The notes beneath the pieces are model-generated. The model was not told the DNA's origin. It made no database searches and saw only the letters and a program-made list of their open reading frames with translations. 64,000 nucleotides of DNA from Microbispora corallina (GTDB lineage Bacteria > Actinomycetota > Actinomycetes > Streptosporangiales > Streptosporangiaceae): NCBI RefSeq assembly GCF_016863035.1, contig NZ_BOOC01000009.1, positions 1-64,000 of the forward strand. Reading direction: 5' to 3'. Position 1 is the stretch's first letter. The number at the start of each line of letters is the position of its first letter. This document shows positions 55,301 through 63,411 of the stretch, piece by piece. Position numbers and translations under genes: made by a program.

Positions 55301-57236
55301 GCGTGCCGGTCGCCGTGTCGACGGTGAGCGTCGTCGGCCCGAACGACGGGGCGGGCACACCCGCGGGAAGCGTGACCGGGAGCTTGTTCGGCGGGCCGAC
55401 GGTGAGCGTGAGAGTCTGGCCCGACACCGTTCCCGAGACGCTGGGCGAGGAGCCCACGGGGATGCCGAGGGTGTCGGCGAGGAAGTGGTACACGTCCCCC
55501 GACAGCGTGTAGGTCGTGCCGTCCTGGCCGCCGGCGGCCGCGAGCGGGGCCGGGGACGCGGCGGAGGCGGCGCCGTCACTGGCCGCGGCCTGCGGGGTGA
55601 CGAGCCGGGAGGCGCCGGAGAGGCCGGAGAGCCCGGCGGGCAGGTCCACCCGGGTGTCGTCGGAGACGGCGAATCCGGAGACGGGCCCCGACGCCCAGAA
55701 GACGTCGCTCCGCCCGTCCTGCGCCGGGGCCGGGAGGCCGAGCCGCGCCCGGTCGGCGGGGAAGGCGGCGACCAGCCGGCCCGACCCGGTCAGGTCGACG
55801 CGGGCGTCCGAGACGGAGGCCGGGCCCTGCGCGGCGGCCGCCGTGACGACCCCCGATCCGCTGACCGCGCCGGTGACGGCGGCGCCGCCGGCGTCGAGCG
55901 TGCCGCGGAAGCCGGTCCGGCCCAGGACCAGCCGGTTCGGTCCCGAGGTCAGGGCGGCGTCGGCCGTCTGGCGCCCGGTGATGACGCCGGCGCCGGTGGC
56001 GAGATTGACGGCCACCGTGCCGCTGCCCGCGACGGTTCCGGCGGAGCCGGCGTCGAGGCCGATGCCGCCGGTCACGGCGAGCCACGGGGTCGTGGCCCCG
56101 GCGCCCGGCGCCGTCACGGCGTCCCCATGCGGAGGCCGGTCGGCGATCTCGACCGTGGCGCCGCTCACGGACACGCCGGGCAGCGGCCGCCAGGTGCCGG
56201 CCGTGCGCCCGTGGACGTCGTAGCCGACCGCGCCGTGGGAGGCGGTCACCGTCCCGGTGACGTCCGGGGCGAGGGCGAGCCCCGGCACGACCGCCGCGGC
56301 GGAGGCCACGTGGCTCACCGCGAGCGACCACTCGCGCGGGTCGCGGATCGGGCCGGCCACGTCCACGCGCAGGCGGCGGCCGGTCCCCCCGAGGAGGGCG
56401 GACCCCGACACGCTCAGCCCGTCCGCGCCGCCGAGCGTGACGACCGCGCCCTTGGCCAGCACGGCGACGTCCTTCTGCAGGACGACGTCCTGTGCCAGCG
56501 CGCCCGAGAGCCGGACGTCCCCGGTCGCGGCGACGTCGCCCGACAGGCCGACGGGGGTGCCCAGGAACGGCAGGGTCACGCTCACCCGGCCGGTGAGGTC
56601 TCCGCCCTTGAGCGCGGTCGTGGAGACGTGCGCGACCGTCACCGAGAGCCGGGCGCGCTCCCCGGACGCGGTCACCGTGAGCGTGTCGGCGGCGCCGTCC
56701 AGGACGAGCGTCGCGGGCCCGAACGCGGGCGCCTCGACGCCCTTCGGAAGGGTGAGACGCGGTTCGGGCGCGTCGGTCGTGAGCCGCACGTCGTCGCCGT
56801 CCCGCAGGCCGGTCACCAGCCGGGATCCGGCGTCGTTCAGGCCGAGACCGGTGGAGAGGAACGCGGCGGCGGCCGGTGAGATCAGCCGGCTCGCCGTCTT
56901 CGTCTCCGGTACGGGCTGCCGGGCGGCCGCGCGCCGTACGGCGTCCAGGGCCGAGGTGAGGTCCTCGGCCCGGGCAGCCGGGCCGCCGGCGGAGGCCCCG
57001 GGACTCGGGGACGCCGTCGGCGGCGGGGCGGGGGAGGCCGGCGCCGGCGGCGGGGACGCGGGGATCCCCGGCGCCGGCGCGGCCTTGGCGGGGCCGGCGG
57101 TCGCGTGCGCGGCGGTGGCGGGCACGATCGCCTGGACGACGAGGACGGCCACGGCGGCGACGAGGGCGACGATGGAACGTGCCAACGCGCGAAGACCGCC
57201 GGACGGCCGTGAGAGAGGGACGGGGGGTGCGGACAT
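52347..57236 (-). CDS. Giant secreted beta-rich protein with C-terminal lectin
   Basis: A 1629-residue exported protein, the largest in the window and without a recognised central family. A signal peptide (about 18-48) is followed by a Pro/Ala-rich region (about 50-85). Then come roughly 1350 residues of Gly/Thr/Val-rich, strand-like sequence with internal repetition: LTLPKGVEAPAFGPATL near 160 and VTLPAGVPAPSFGPTTL near 620 head two related modules. Residues about 1425-1475 contain helices (SLDQVEQILRSLGFSEYDIL). A ricin-type lectin domain (about 1480-1629; NQDWAFVG, NQLWYLGG, NQQFWLTN) ends it. ATG 57236 has GAGGAG nine bases upstream. Surface adhesion or polysaccharide binding is suggested; no catalytic motif is visible. 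Confidence 0.8.
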   Translation of the reverse strand: MSAPPVPLSRPSGGLRALARSIVALVAAVAVLVVQAIVPATAAHATAGPAKAAPAPGIPASPPPAPASPAPPPTASPSPGASAGGPAARAEDLTSALDAVRRAAARQPVPETKTASRLISPAAAAFLSTGLGLNDAGSRLVTGLRDGDDVRLTTDAPEPRLTLPKGVEAPAFGPATLVLDGAADTLTVTASGERARLSVTVAHVSTTALKGGDLTGRVSVTLPFLGTPVGLSGDVAATGDVRLSGALAQDVVLQKDVAVLAKGAVVTLGGADGLSVSGSALLGGTGRRLRVDVAGPIRDPREWSLAVSHVASAAAVVPGLALAPDVTGTVTASHGAVGYDVHGRTAGTWRPLPGVSVSGATVEIADRPPHGDAVTAPGAGATTPWLAVTGGIGLDAGSAGTVAGSGTVAVNLATGAGVITGRQTADAALTSGPNRLVLGRTGFRGTLDAGGAAVTGAVSGSGVVTAAAAQGPASVSDARVDLTGSGRLVAAFPADRARLGLPAPAQDGRSDVFWASGPVSGFAVSDDTRVDLPAGLSGLSGASRLVTPQAAASDGAASAASPAPLAAAGGQDGTTYTLSGDVYHFLADTLGIPVGSSPSVSGTVSGQTLTLTVGPPNKLPVTLPAGVPAPSFGPTTLTVDTATGTLTLHAEATSGVTAALDVTVAHAATSTLGDATDLTATLTLGGVPFVAGSTVTLQGALTYTGGTLGASLQGSLTSGLTVARGFTLQPGTTLTLSTGAGLTLDGTAQVGAGDGAFTVHAGGAFHDLRNWTLSVSDASAPVWQPLPSLSVVPSFTGSVTSTDGVVGFTLTAGSTDAGALLTWSPGDGATLRVNRVQVSNQEPADGLACPSGIAEGDVWADLHGSFDYTPAGLALDAEGCVNLTARSFTIGTTATGELLKGNPAFSLTSAGLTATGRAAAGGGLSLTVTGHASLQVTGPSGTQSGISAAVSFGADGIVAAGTVGDLHALSSGLSGTGTAYISSREIARFRPADLGLPGDAFPAAVRLEPGVTLTYSGTLPSSVTDAFGRMGVQVPATSLLAVATVSTTGVSVALDVNFRAGGHGLQVFSTNGTAFSLDDVTFALTVGSSTTVTVSGSGVLHMPPVAPGGKASDATLVVSGSLSATPPSLTLGIALSDWNPAFGVDGLSVGDLAGTIGVSPETVTVGFTAHDVTLPAAWGNVIGLAPGARTSLDVNLDLARPVLSFSIKGAQAGGIALTPLSVGYADKIASGRLTQHDRDVINSLVIYTASLDLAPFGGVTAAGRTVAPGVGLGFNTMVDGVPVNVEAAVGLQNPSIDADVSVGALPLGPVRTSQTHFVLGVAPTRVKLGFTGGVTYNGNSFQAGVDLAFGTTANGATVRLTLTAGVPWYLRVDGTLVGTVNGDGSGASFAAYGYGSFQAGGRTFGTVSFGVSVPGSLNWSDVVDSATSIAQFFVNQGVSLDQVEQILRSLGFSEYDILNALGSLGRYGSGLLDLVVSHLPFNNSYYNIWTYTSSGQILVLDVSGGSQSPNAGVLTYGWNGGYNQDWAFVGRPGMSGWYEIVNRNSGQCLSIRNNSTAAGEILVQYPCFGGDNQLWYLGGVSLNTTYYIRSLRSNLYVDVQSAYAWWGGTIDQWYYNGARNQQFWLTNAA

Positions 57237-57503
57237 GCGAGTGCTCCTCGGGTCATGGGGACGGCGAGGAACGCCGCAGTCCTGGCCCACCCCCGTGGAA
57301 GTCACACCGCGACGGCCCCGTGTCCCCGTGTCGCTTGACCCTGCCGACGATCCGCTCTTTACCGCCCGGGCCGAATCTGGCGACCGTCTAGACTTTCCGC
57401 CCGACTAGGCGTAGATCTTCGTTGTCGGGGCTATACATGGCCGTCGATCGCCTATGCACCCTCTTTATGTCACCGGCCCGACCGGCGGCGGAGCGGAGGA
57501 GCG

Positions 57504-59978
57504 TTGGACGGTTCCGCGGCGCCCGCGCCAGGGAACCTGCCGGCCGCGCTGACCGGCCTCGTCGGCCGCGACGACGAGATCGAGCGCCTCGCGTCCCTCC
57601 TGCGGGCGACCCGCCTGCTCACCGTGACGGGGACCGGCGGGTGCGGCAAGACCCGCCTCGCCCTCGCCCTGGCGGAACGGCGCCGGCCGGACTTCCCGGA
57701 CGGCGCGTGGTGGGTGGACCTCGCCGCCTCGACCGAGCACGAGCACGTGGCCACGGCGGTGGCCGCGGCCCTCGGCGTGGCGCAGTCGCCGGGCGAGGAG
57801 GAGGCGGCGACCGTCATCCGCCACCTCCGTCCCCGTACGGCCCTGCTCGTGCTGGACAACTGCGAACAGGTCGTCGCCGCGGTCGCCGTGCTGATCGACC
57901 GGCTGCTCACCTCCTGCCCGGGCCTGACGGTCGTGGCCACCTCACGCGAGGTGATCGGGGTGTCCGGGGAGACCGTGTTCCGCCTGGGCGGGCTGCGGCT
58001 TCCCGACGGGGACGGCGCCGGGGCCGAGGCCGTCGAGCTGTTCCTGCAGCGGGCCCGCACGGCCGACCCCTGGTTCCCGGCCACGCCCGACCACGCCGAC
58101 GCGGTGGCCCGGCTGTGCCGCCGGCTCGACGGGCTGCCCCTCGCGATCGAACTGGCCGCGGCACGGGTCGGCGTGCTGGGCGTGGCGGAGATCGCCGACC
58201 GGCTGGACCGGGACGCGGCGATCCTGCGGCATCCGAGCCGTACGGCTCCCGCGCGCCACCAGACCCTCCAGGCCACGCTCGACTGGAGCCACCGCCTGCT
58301 CACCGAGCCCGAGCGGATCCTCTTCCGCCGGCTGTCGGCGTTCCAGGGCACGTTCTCGCTGGCCGCGGCGGAGGCGGTGGCCGCGGGCGCCGGCATCGAC
58401 CCCGGGGAGGTCGTCGACCTGCTGGCCGGGCTGGTCGTCAAGTCCCTCGTGCTGCCGGTCGGCCGGGGCACCGGGTACCGGTACCGGATGCTGGAGACCA
58501 TCCGCCAGTACGGCGAGCGCACGCTGGCCCTCAGCGGCGAGCGGGAGGCCGTGCACGCGGCGCACGCCGACTTCTACCTCGGGCTCGCCGAGGAGGCGCG
58601 GACCGGAGTGGAGGGCTCGGACCAGGCCCGCTGGCTCGACCTCATGGAGGCGGAGCACGACAACGTCCGAGCCGTGCTGCGGCGGGACCTCCCCTCGCGG
58701 CCCCACCTCAGGGCGGGCATGACCGCGCTCATGTGGCCGTTCTGGTACCGGCGCGGCTACTACCACGAGGCGCGGTCCTGGCTGGAGCAGGCCGCGGCGG
58801 ACGCGGACGGCCCTCGGGAGCTGCGGGCGGCCGTGCTGACCGGCGCCGGGGTCCTCGCCTTCCTCCAGTGCGACTACCCGATCGCCTGCGAGCGGCTCAG
58901 CAAGGCCCGCGCCCTGTACGAGGAGGCCGGGGACCTCGCCGGCCTCGCCACCGCCCTCCAGCGGCTGGGGTCGGTCGCCCGCGAGGAGGGCCGGTTCGCC
59001 GACGCGCGCCGCCTGCACGAGGAGAGCCTGGCCATCTGGACGGAGCTGGGGGACGGCGCGGGCGTCGCCGCGTCGCTCGACTACCTGGGGTTCGCGGCCT
59101 GGCTTGAAGGGGACGCCGTGCGGGCGGTGGACCTGTGCCGCCGCGCGGTCGCGGCGTTCCGGGCGTCCGGACGACGGCAGGAGACGGCCGCCGCCATGAT
59201 CAACCTCGGTGCGGCGACCCGCCTGACGGGCGAGACCGGGCGGGCCGAGGCGATCCTGCGGGGGAGCCTGGAGATCGCCAGGCACCTCGGCTACCAGGAG
59301 GGCATCGCCTGGGCGCTGCACGAGCTCGCCCTCACCCTCGCGTCCGCCGAGCCGGAACCGGGCGCCTTCGGGGACGTCCGGGCCCCGGAGCCGGGGGCCG
59401 CCGAGGGGACGACGGTGGCCGGCATGCTGCGGGAGAGCCTGGCGACCCATCTCGCGCTCGGCGACCGGTGGCGCGTCGCGAGCGTGGTCGAGTCGATCGC
59501 CGAGATCGTGACCACTCCCGTCGCGCCGCGGCGGGCGGCCGCCCTGCTCGGCGCCGCCGACGCGCTGCGCCGGACGCTGGGCGCGCCGGTCCCGCCCGCC
59601 GAGCGGCCCGCGCTGACCGCGTGCGTGGAGACGCTGCACGCGGCGCTGGGCGCGCGGGCCTTCGCCGACGCGTGGCGGGGCGGCGAGACGATGACCCTCG
59701 ACGAGATGGCCGACGCCGCCGTCGAGGCCGGCGGGGAGGAGCCGGCGGCCGGAGGGCCGGAGCCGTTCGACGCGTACGGACTGACGGGCCGGGAGCTGGC
59801 CGTCCTCCGGCTGGTGAGCCGCGGCATGACCAACCGTGAGATCGCCGGGGAGCTGCACATCAGCGCCGGGACGGCGGGCGTCCACGTGTCCAACATCCTG
59901 CGCAAGCTCGGCGTGACCAGCCGCGTCCAGGCGGCCGCCATGGTTCGGGACGCCGGCCCGCCGGGACGGGCCGGCTGA
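57504..59978 (+). CDS. Large ATP-binding LuxR-family regulator
   Basis: An 824-residue LAL-like/AfsR-like regulator. The N-terminal NTPase has Walker A GTGGCGKT (43-50) and Walker B LLVLDNCEQVV. A winged-helix and arm region (about 240-360) leads to TPR-like helices (about 400-680). The C-terminal LuxR helix-turn-helix (about 760-820) reads LTGRELAVLRLVSRGMTNREIAGELHISAGTAGVHVSNIL in full and is intact. TTG 57504 has GGAGGA five bases upstream. It is divergent, across 267 bases, from the giant secreted protein gene and may activate it. Its signal is unknown. Confidence 0.92.
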   Translation: MDGSAAPAPGNLPAALTGLVGRDDEIERLASLLRATRLLTVTGTGGCGKTRLALALAERRRPDFPDGAWWVDLAASTEHEHVATAVAAALGVAQSPGEEEAATVIRHLRPRTALLVLDNCEQVVAAVAVLIDRLLTSCPGLTVVATSREVIGVSGETVFRLGGLRLPDGDGAGAEAVELFLQRARTADPWFPATPDHADAVARLCRRLDGLPLAIELAAARVGVLGVAEIADRLDRDAAILRHPSRTAPARHQTLQATLDWSHRLLTEPERILFRRLSAFQGTFSLAAAEAVAAGAGIDPGEVVDLLAGLVVKSLVLPVGRGTGYRYRMLETIRQYGERTLALSGEREAVHAAHADFYLGLAEEARTGVEGSDQARWLDLMEAEHDNVRAVLRRDLPSRPHLRAGMTALMWPFWYRRGYYHEARSWLEQAAADADGPRELRAAVLTGAGVLAFLQCDYPIACERLSKARALYEEAGDLAGLATALQRLGSVAREEGRFADARRLHEESLAIWTELGDGAGVAASLDYLGFAAWLEGDAVRAVDLCRRAVAAFRASGRRQETAAAMINLGAATRLTGETGRAEAILRGSLEIARHLGYQEGIAWALHELALTLASAEPEPGAFGDVRAPEPGAAEGTTVAGMLRESLATHLALGDRWRVASVVESIAEIVTTPVAPRRAAALLGAADALRRTLGAPVPPAERPALTACVETLHAALGARAFADAWRGGETMTLDEMADAAVEAGGEEPAAGGPEPFDAYGLTGRELAVLRLVSRGMTNREIAGELHISAGTAGVHVSNILRKLGVTSRVQAAAMVRDAGPPGRAG

Positions 59979-59984
59979 CCGGCC

Positions 59985-60551
59985 TCACACCTCGGACCCC
60001 TCCTGGGACTCCCTGAGCAGGGCCAGGTAGCCGTCCTCGGCGATCCGCTTCGCCCGCGCCGCGTACACCCCGGGGTCGTCGGGGGCGAACGTGCCCAGGC
60101 CGTCCACGTACCGGTTGAACATGCAGAACGCCGCGGCGATCAGCACGGTGTCGTGGATCTCGACGTCGGTGGCGCCCTCGGCGCGGGCGGCGGCCACCTC
60201 GTCGGCGGACACCTCCCGCCCGCCCCGCTGCACGGACGCGGCGATGCCGAGCAGGGCCCGCAGCTTGGCCGAGACGGGCGCGGCGTCCAGGCCCGCCCGC
60301 ACCTGCTCGACCAGCTCCATCCCCTCCGGCAGCTGGGCCGCGGCGTACGCGGCGTGGGAGGAGTAGCAGTATTTGCACTCGTTCAGCGCGGACACGTAGG
60401 CCGCGATGAGCTCGCGCTCCCCGCGCGACAGCCTGCTCTCCCCGCGCAGCAGCACCTCCACCAGCTCGTTCAGCGGGCGGGCGGTCTCGGGGCGGAACCG
60501 GAACAGGCCGCGGATGCCGGGCTCGTCGGTGGTGAGGGCGATGTGGGCCAT
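59985..60551 (-). CDS. AhpD/carboxymuconolactone decarboxylase-like peroxidase
   Basis: A 188-residue helical protein of the peroxidase-related AhpD-like group. The active-site motif is C59-K-Y-C62 with H66 (ECKYCYSSHAAY), the thiol pair that reduces peroxides in AhpD. The remaining helices match the family. ATG 60551 has AAGGAGAG upstream. It is convergent with the LuxR gene, six bases away. Oxidative defence is likely. Confidence 0.92.
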   Translation of the reverse strand: MAHIALTTDEPGIRGLFRFRPETARPLNELVEVLLRGESRLSRGERELIAAYVSALNECKYCYSSHAAYAAAQLPEGMELVEQVRAGLDAAPVSAKLRALLGIAASVQRGGREVSADEVAAARAEGATDVEIHDTVLIAAAFCMFNRYVDGLGTFAPDDPGVYAARAKRIAEDGYLALLRESQEGSEV

Positions 60552-60644
60552 GGACTCTCCTTCGCTGGGGACGCCTCAAGCAGCGTCCGCGAAAAGATCC
60601 ACTCGGTCAACGCCCGTCCGCGGCCGTTCCGGGACGGGACCGGG

Positions 60645-61460
60645 TCAGGGTTTGCGGCCGACGCCGCAGAACTCGTCGACCTCGCGGATCGAGCCGACGT
60701 CGACGGCGCCCGGCCGCCACAGCGGGCAGGACACGACGCCGGGCTCGACGACGTCGAGGCCGTCGAAGTACCGGGTGATCTGCTCGGGCGTCCGCAGCGT
60801 GTACGGCAGCGAGCCGCTCTGGTTCCAGATCGCGATGGCCGCGTCGAACTCCGGTCCGCGGATCACGTTGGTGCCGTCGGCGACCGCGAGGTGGCTGCCG
60901 GAGGGCAGGCCGTCGAGGAGCCGGGCCGCGATCGACCGCGCCTCCTCGTGGTCGGGGATGTGGCCGAGGATGTTCAGCAGCATCAGGCCGACGGGCCTGT
61001 CGAGGTCGAGCGTGGTGCGCGCCGCGGCCTCCAGGATCTTCTCCGGCTCCCGCAGGTCGGCGTCGATGTACTCGGTCACGCCTTCGGGGGCGCTGACGAG
61101 CAGGGCGCGGGCGTGCGCCAGCACCATCGGGTCGTTGTCGACGTAGACCACGCGCGCGTCGGGGGCGGCCCGCTGGGCGACCTCGTGCGTGTTGTCCACC
61201 GTGGGCAGGCCCGTGCCGATGTCGAGGAACTGCCGGATCCCCGCCTCGTGGACCATGTACTCCACCGACCGCTTGAGGAAGCCGCGGGAGCTGCGGGCGA
61301 TGTCCACGATGTCGGGGAAGATCCCGCGGAACTGGTCGCCGATCGTGCGGTCGATCTCGTAGTTGTCCTTGCCGCCCAGCCAGTAGTTCCAGATGCGCGG
61401 CGAATGGGAGACCGTGGTGTCGATCCCCGGAGGCGTGGCGGGCGCGGAGCTTTCGGTCAC
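60645..61460 (-). CDS. DUF574-type SAM-dependent methyltransferase
   Basis: A 271-residue protein of the actinobacterial SAM methyltransferase family PF04672 (formerly DUF574), common in large numbers in filamentous actinomycetes. It opens with SPRIWNYWLGGKDNYEIDR. The SAM-binding motif is FLDIGTGLPT, followed by VVYVDNDPMVLAHA, and GLMLLNILGHI is also typical. GTG 61460 has GAGAGGGTCC upstream. The methyl acceptor of the family is unknown. Confidence 0.94.
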   Translation of the reverse strand: MTESSAPATPPGIDTTVSHSPRIWNYWLGGKDNYEIDRTIGDQFRGIFPDIVDIARSSRGFLKRSVEYMVHEAGIRQFLDIGTGLPTVDNTHEVAQRAAPDARVVYVDNDPMVLAHARALLVSAPEGVTEYIDADLREPEKILEAAARTTLDLDRPVGLMLLNILGHIPDHEEARSIAARLLDGLPSGSHLAVADGTNVIRGPEFDAAIAIWNQSGSLPYTLRTPEQITRYFDGLDVVEPGVVSCPLWRPGAVDVGSIREVDEFCGVGRKP

Positions 61461-61560
61461 GGACCCTCTCCTCGGTGCGAGGCCGTCGATTCACAGCAAT
61501 CTTGGCAGTCGCGCCCGCGCCTGGTGGCGATTCGCGACAATGATCGTAATTCGTGACCGG

Positions 61561-62172
61561 CTACGGCCGCAGCTCCGCGAGGCGCTGCTCGAACGGGACC
61601 ACCTCGTCGGCGGGCCGGGGCCGGGCGGCCCGAGCCGGCATGAGCGCGGCCAGTTCCTCCCCGGCCCGGGCGACGCGCTCGGAGAGGGGGCCGGTGGCGG
61701 CGTCCCCGCTCCCGCCCCAGTCCTCGGAGGCGGCGTACACGCCCGTCGGCGCCACCACGGCCCGCAGGTAGGCGAACATGGGCCGCAGCGCGTGGTCGAG
61801 GACCAGCGAGTGGCGCGCCGTGCCGCCCGTCGCCGCGACGACCACAGGCATGCCCGCGAGCGCGCCCTCCTCGACCACGTCGAAGAACGACTTGAACAGG
61901 CCGCTGTAGGACGCCGTGAAGACGGGCGTGACGGCGATGAGGCCGTCCGCCTCCGTCACGGCCTCGATCGCCTCCCGCAGCCGCGGCGAGGGGAAGCCCG
62001 TGACCATGGCGTTCGCGACGTCGGCGGCGAGGTCGCGCAGCTCGATCACGCGTACGGCGGCCTCGCCGGGCAGCCGCCGCCTGACCGCCTCGGTCAGCCG
62101 GTCCGCGAGCAGGCGGCTCGAGGAGGGGCGGCCGAGACCGGCCGACACGGCGACGAGCCTGAGGGCTGTCAT
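61561..62172 (-). CDS. NADPH-dependent FMN reductase, CE1759-type
   Basis: A 203-residue flavodoxin-fold FMN reductase. It opens LRLVAVSAGLGRPSSSRLLADRL (phosphate-binding loop), with TPVFTASYSGLFKSFFDVV and the later PTGVYAASEDWG. The CE1759-type reductases always pair with a CE1758-type LLM monooxygenase, and that partner is 13 bases upstream. It would supply reduced FMN to it. ATG 62172 has GGAGGGAGACCTC upstream. Confidence 0.93.
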   Translation of the reverse strand: MTALRLVAVSAGLGRPSSSRLLADRLTEAVRRRLPGEAAVRVIELRDLAADVANAMVTGFPSPRLREAIEAVTEADGLIAVTPVFTASYSGLFKSFFDVVEEGALAGMPVVVAATGGTARHSLVLDHALRPMFAYLRAVVAPTGVYAASEDWGGSGDAATGPLSERVARAGEELAALMPARAARPRPADEVVPFEQRLAELRP

Positions 62173-62185
62173 GAGGTCTCCCTCC

Positions 62186-63292
62186 TCAGGAGCCGGCGGC
62201 GGCGGACTCGGCCGCGCGCCGCGCGACCAGGGCCGCGTGCGTGGGGGCGTCGGGCACCGTGTCCGGCCGGTTGCGCGCGAACTCCCGGCGCAGCACCGGC
62301 ACGACCTCCTCGCCGAGGATGTCGAGCTGCTCCAGCACGGTCTTCAGCGGCAGGCCGGCGTGGTCCATCAGGAACAGCTGCCGCTGGTAGTCGCCGAACG
62401 ACTCGCGGAAGGTGAGCGTCCGGTCGATGACCTGCTGCGGGCTGCCCACGGTCAGCGGGGTCTGCTCCGTGAAGTCCTCCAGCGAAGGGCCGTGCCCGTA
62501 CACGGGGGCGTTGTCGAAGTACGGCCGGAACTCCCGTACGGCGTCCTGGGAGTTCTTCCGCATGAACACCTGGCCGCCCAGGCCGACGACGGCCTGCTCG
62601 GGCGTGCCGTGGCCGTAGTGGGCGTACCGCTCCCGGTACAGGCTGATCAGGCGCTGGAAGTGCTCCTTCGGCCAGAAGATGTTGTTGGCGAAGAACCCGT
62701 CGCCGTAGTACGCGGCCTGCTCGGCGATCTCCGGGCTGCGGATCGAGCCGTGCCACACGAACGGCGGGACGCCGTCGAGCGGGCGGGGCGTCGAGGTGAA
62801 GCCCTGCAGCGGGGTGCGGAACCGGCCCTCCCAGTCGACGACGTCCTCGCGCCACAGGCGGTGCAGCAGCGCGTAGTTCTCGACCGCCAGCGGGATGCCC
62901 GTACGGATGTCCTGCCCGAACCAGGGGTAGACCGGCCCGGTGTTGCCGCGGCCCAGCATCAGGTCCACCCGCCCGCCGGCCAGGTGCTGCAGCATCGCGA
63001 AGTCCTCGGCGATCTTGACCGGGTCGTTCGTCGTGATCAGGGTGGTCGCCGTCGACAGCACGAGCCGCTCGGTCCGCGCCGCGATGTAGCCGAGCATGGT
63101 CGTCGGCGACGACGGCACGAACGGCGGGTTGTGGTGCTCGCCGGTCGCGAAGACGTCGAGCCCCACCTCCTCCGCCTTGAGCGCGATCGTCACCATGGCC
63201 GTGATCCGCTCGTGCTCGCTGGGCGTCCTGCCCGTGGTGGGGTCCGGCGTGACGTCGCCCACCGTGAAGATCCCGAACTGCATCGTGCCCAC
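62186..63292 (-). CDS. LLM-class flavin-dependent monooxygenase, CE1758-type
   Basis: A 368-residue bacterial luciferase-like monooxygenase with TIM-barrel fold. Diagnostic words include FATGEHHNPPFVPSSPTTMLGYIAARTERL-type start (positions 50-80), LMLGRGNTGPVYPWFGQD and PPFVWHGSIRSPEIAEQAA. It takes reduced flavin from the CE1759-type reductase encoded next and oxidises an unknown substrate. GTG 63292 has GAGGGA upstream; ATG 63283 is possible. A perfect 14-base palindrome 13 bases upstream suggests repression by a redox-sensing MarR (RosR-like) protein. Confidence 0.93.
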   Translation of the reverse strand: MGTMQFGIFTVGDVTPDPTTGRTPSEHERITAMVTIALKAEEVGLDVFATGEHHNPPFVPSSPTTMLGYIAARTERLVLSTATTLITTNDPVKIAEDFAMLQHLAGGRVDLMLGRGNTGPVYPWFGQDIRTGIPLAVENYALLHRLWREDVVDWEGRFRTPLQGFTSTPRPLDGVPPFVWHGSIRSPEIAEQAAYYGDGFFANNIFWPKEHFQRLISLYRERYAHYGHGTPEQAVVGLGGQVFMRKNSQDAVREFRPYFDNAPVYGHGPSLEDFTEQTPLTVGSPQQVIDRTLTFRESFGDYQRQLFLMDHAGLPLKTVLEQLDILGEEVVPVLRREFARNRPDTVPDAPTHAALVARRAAESAAAGS

Positions 63293-63304
63293 TGTCCCTC
63301 GTCC

Positions 63305-63318
63305 GTTGAAATTTCAAC
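63305..63318. promoter_or_regulatory. 14-base palindromic operator of the LLM/FMN-reductase pair
   Basis: GTTGAAATTTCAAC is a perfect palindrome just upstream of the monooxygenase start. It shares the TTGA-N4-TCAA core of the Corynebacterium RosR operator, a peroxide-responsive MarR regulator of flavin monooxygenase genes. No MarR gene lies next to it here. Confidence 0.65.
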
Positions 63319-63411
63319 CACACTAACGCGACGGAGGAGCGCTTATTCCTCGTCCGCCGTCCCCGTACGCCGGTCGTCGGCGGCCGGGTACGGGGGGCGG
63401 GCGGCGGGTCG

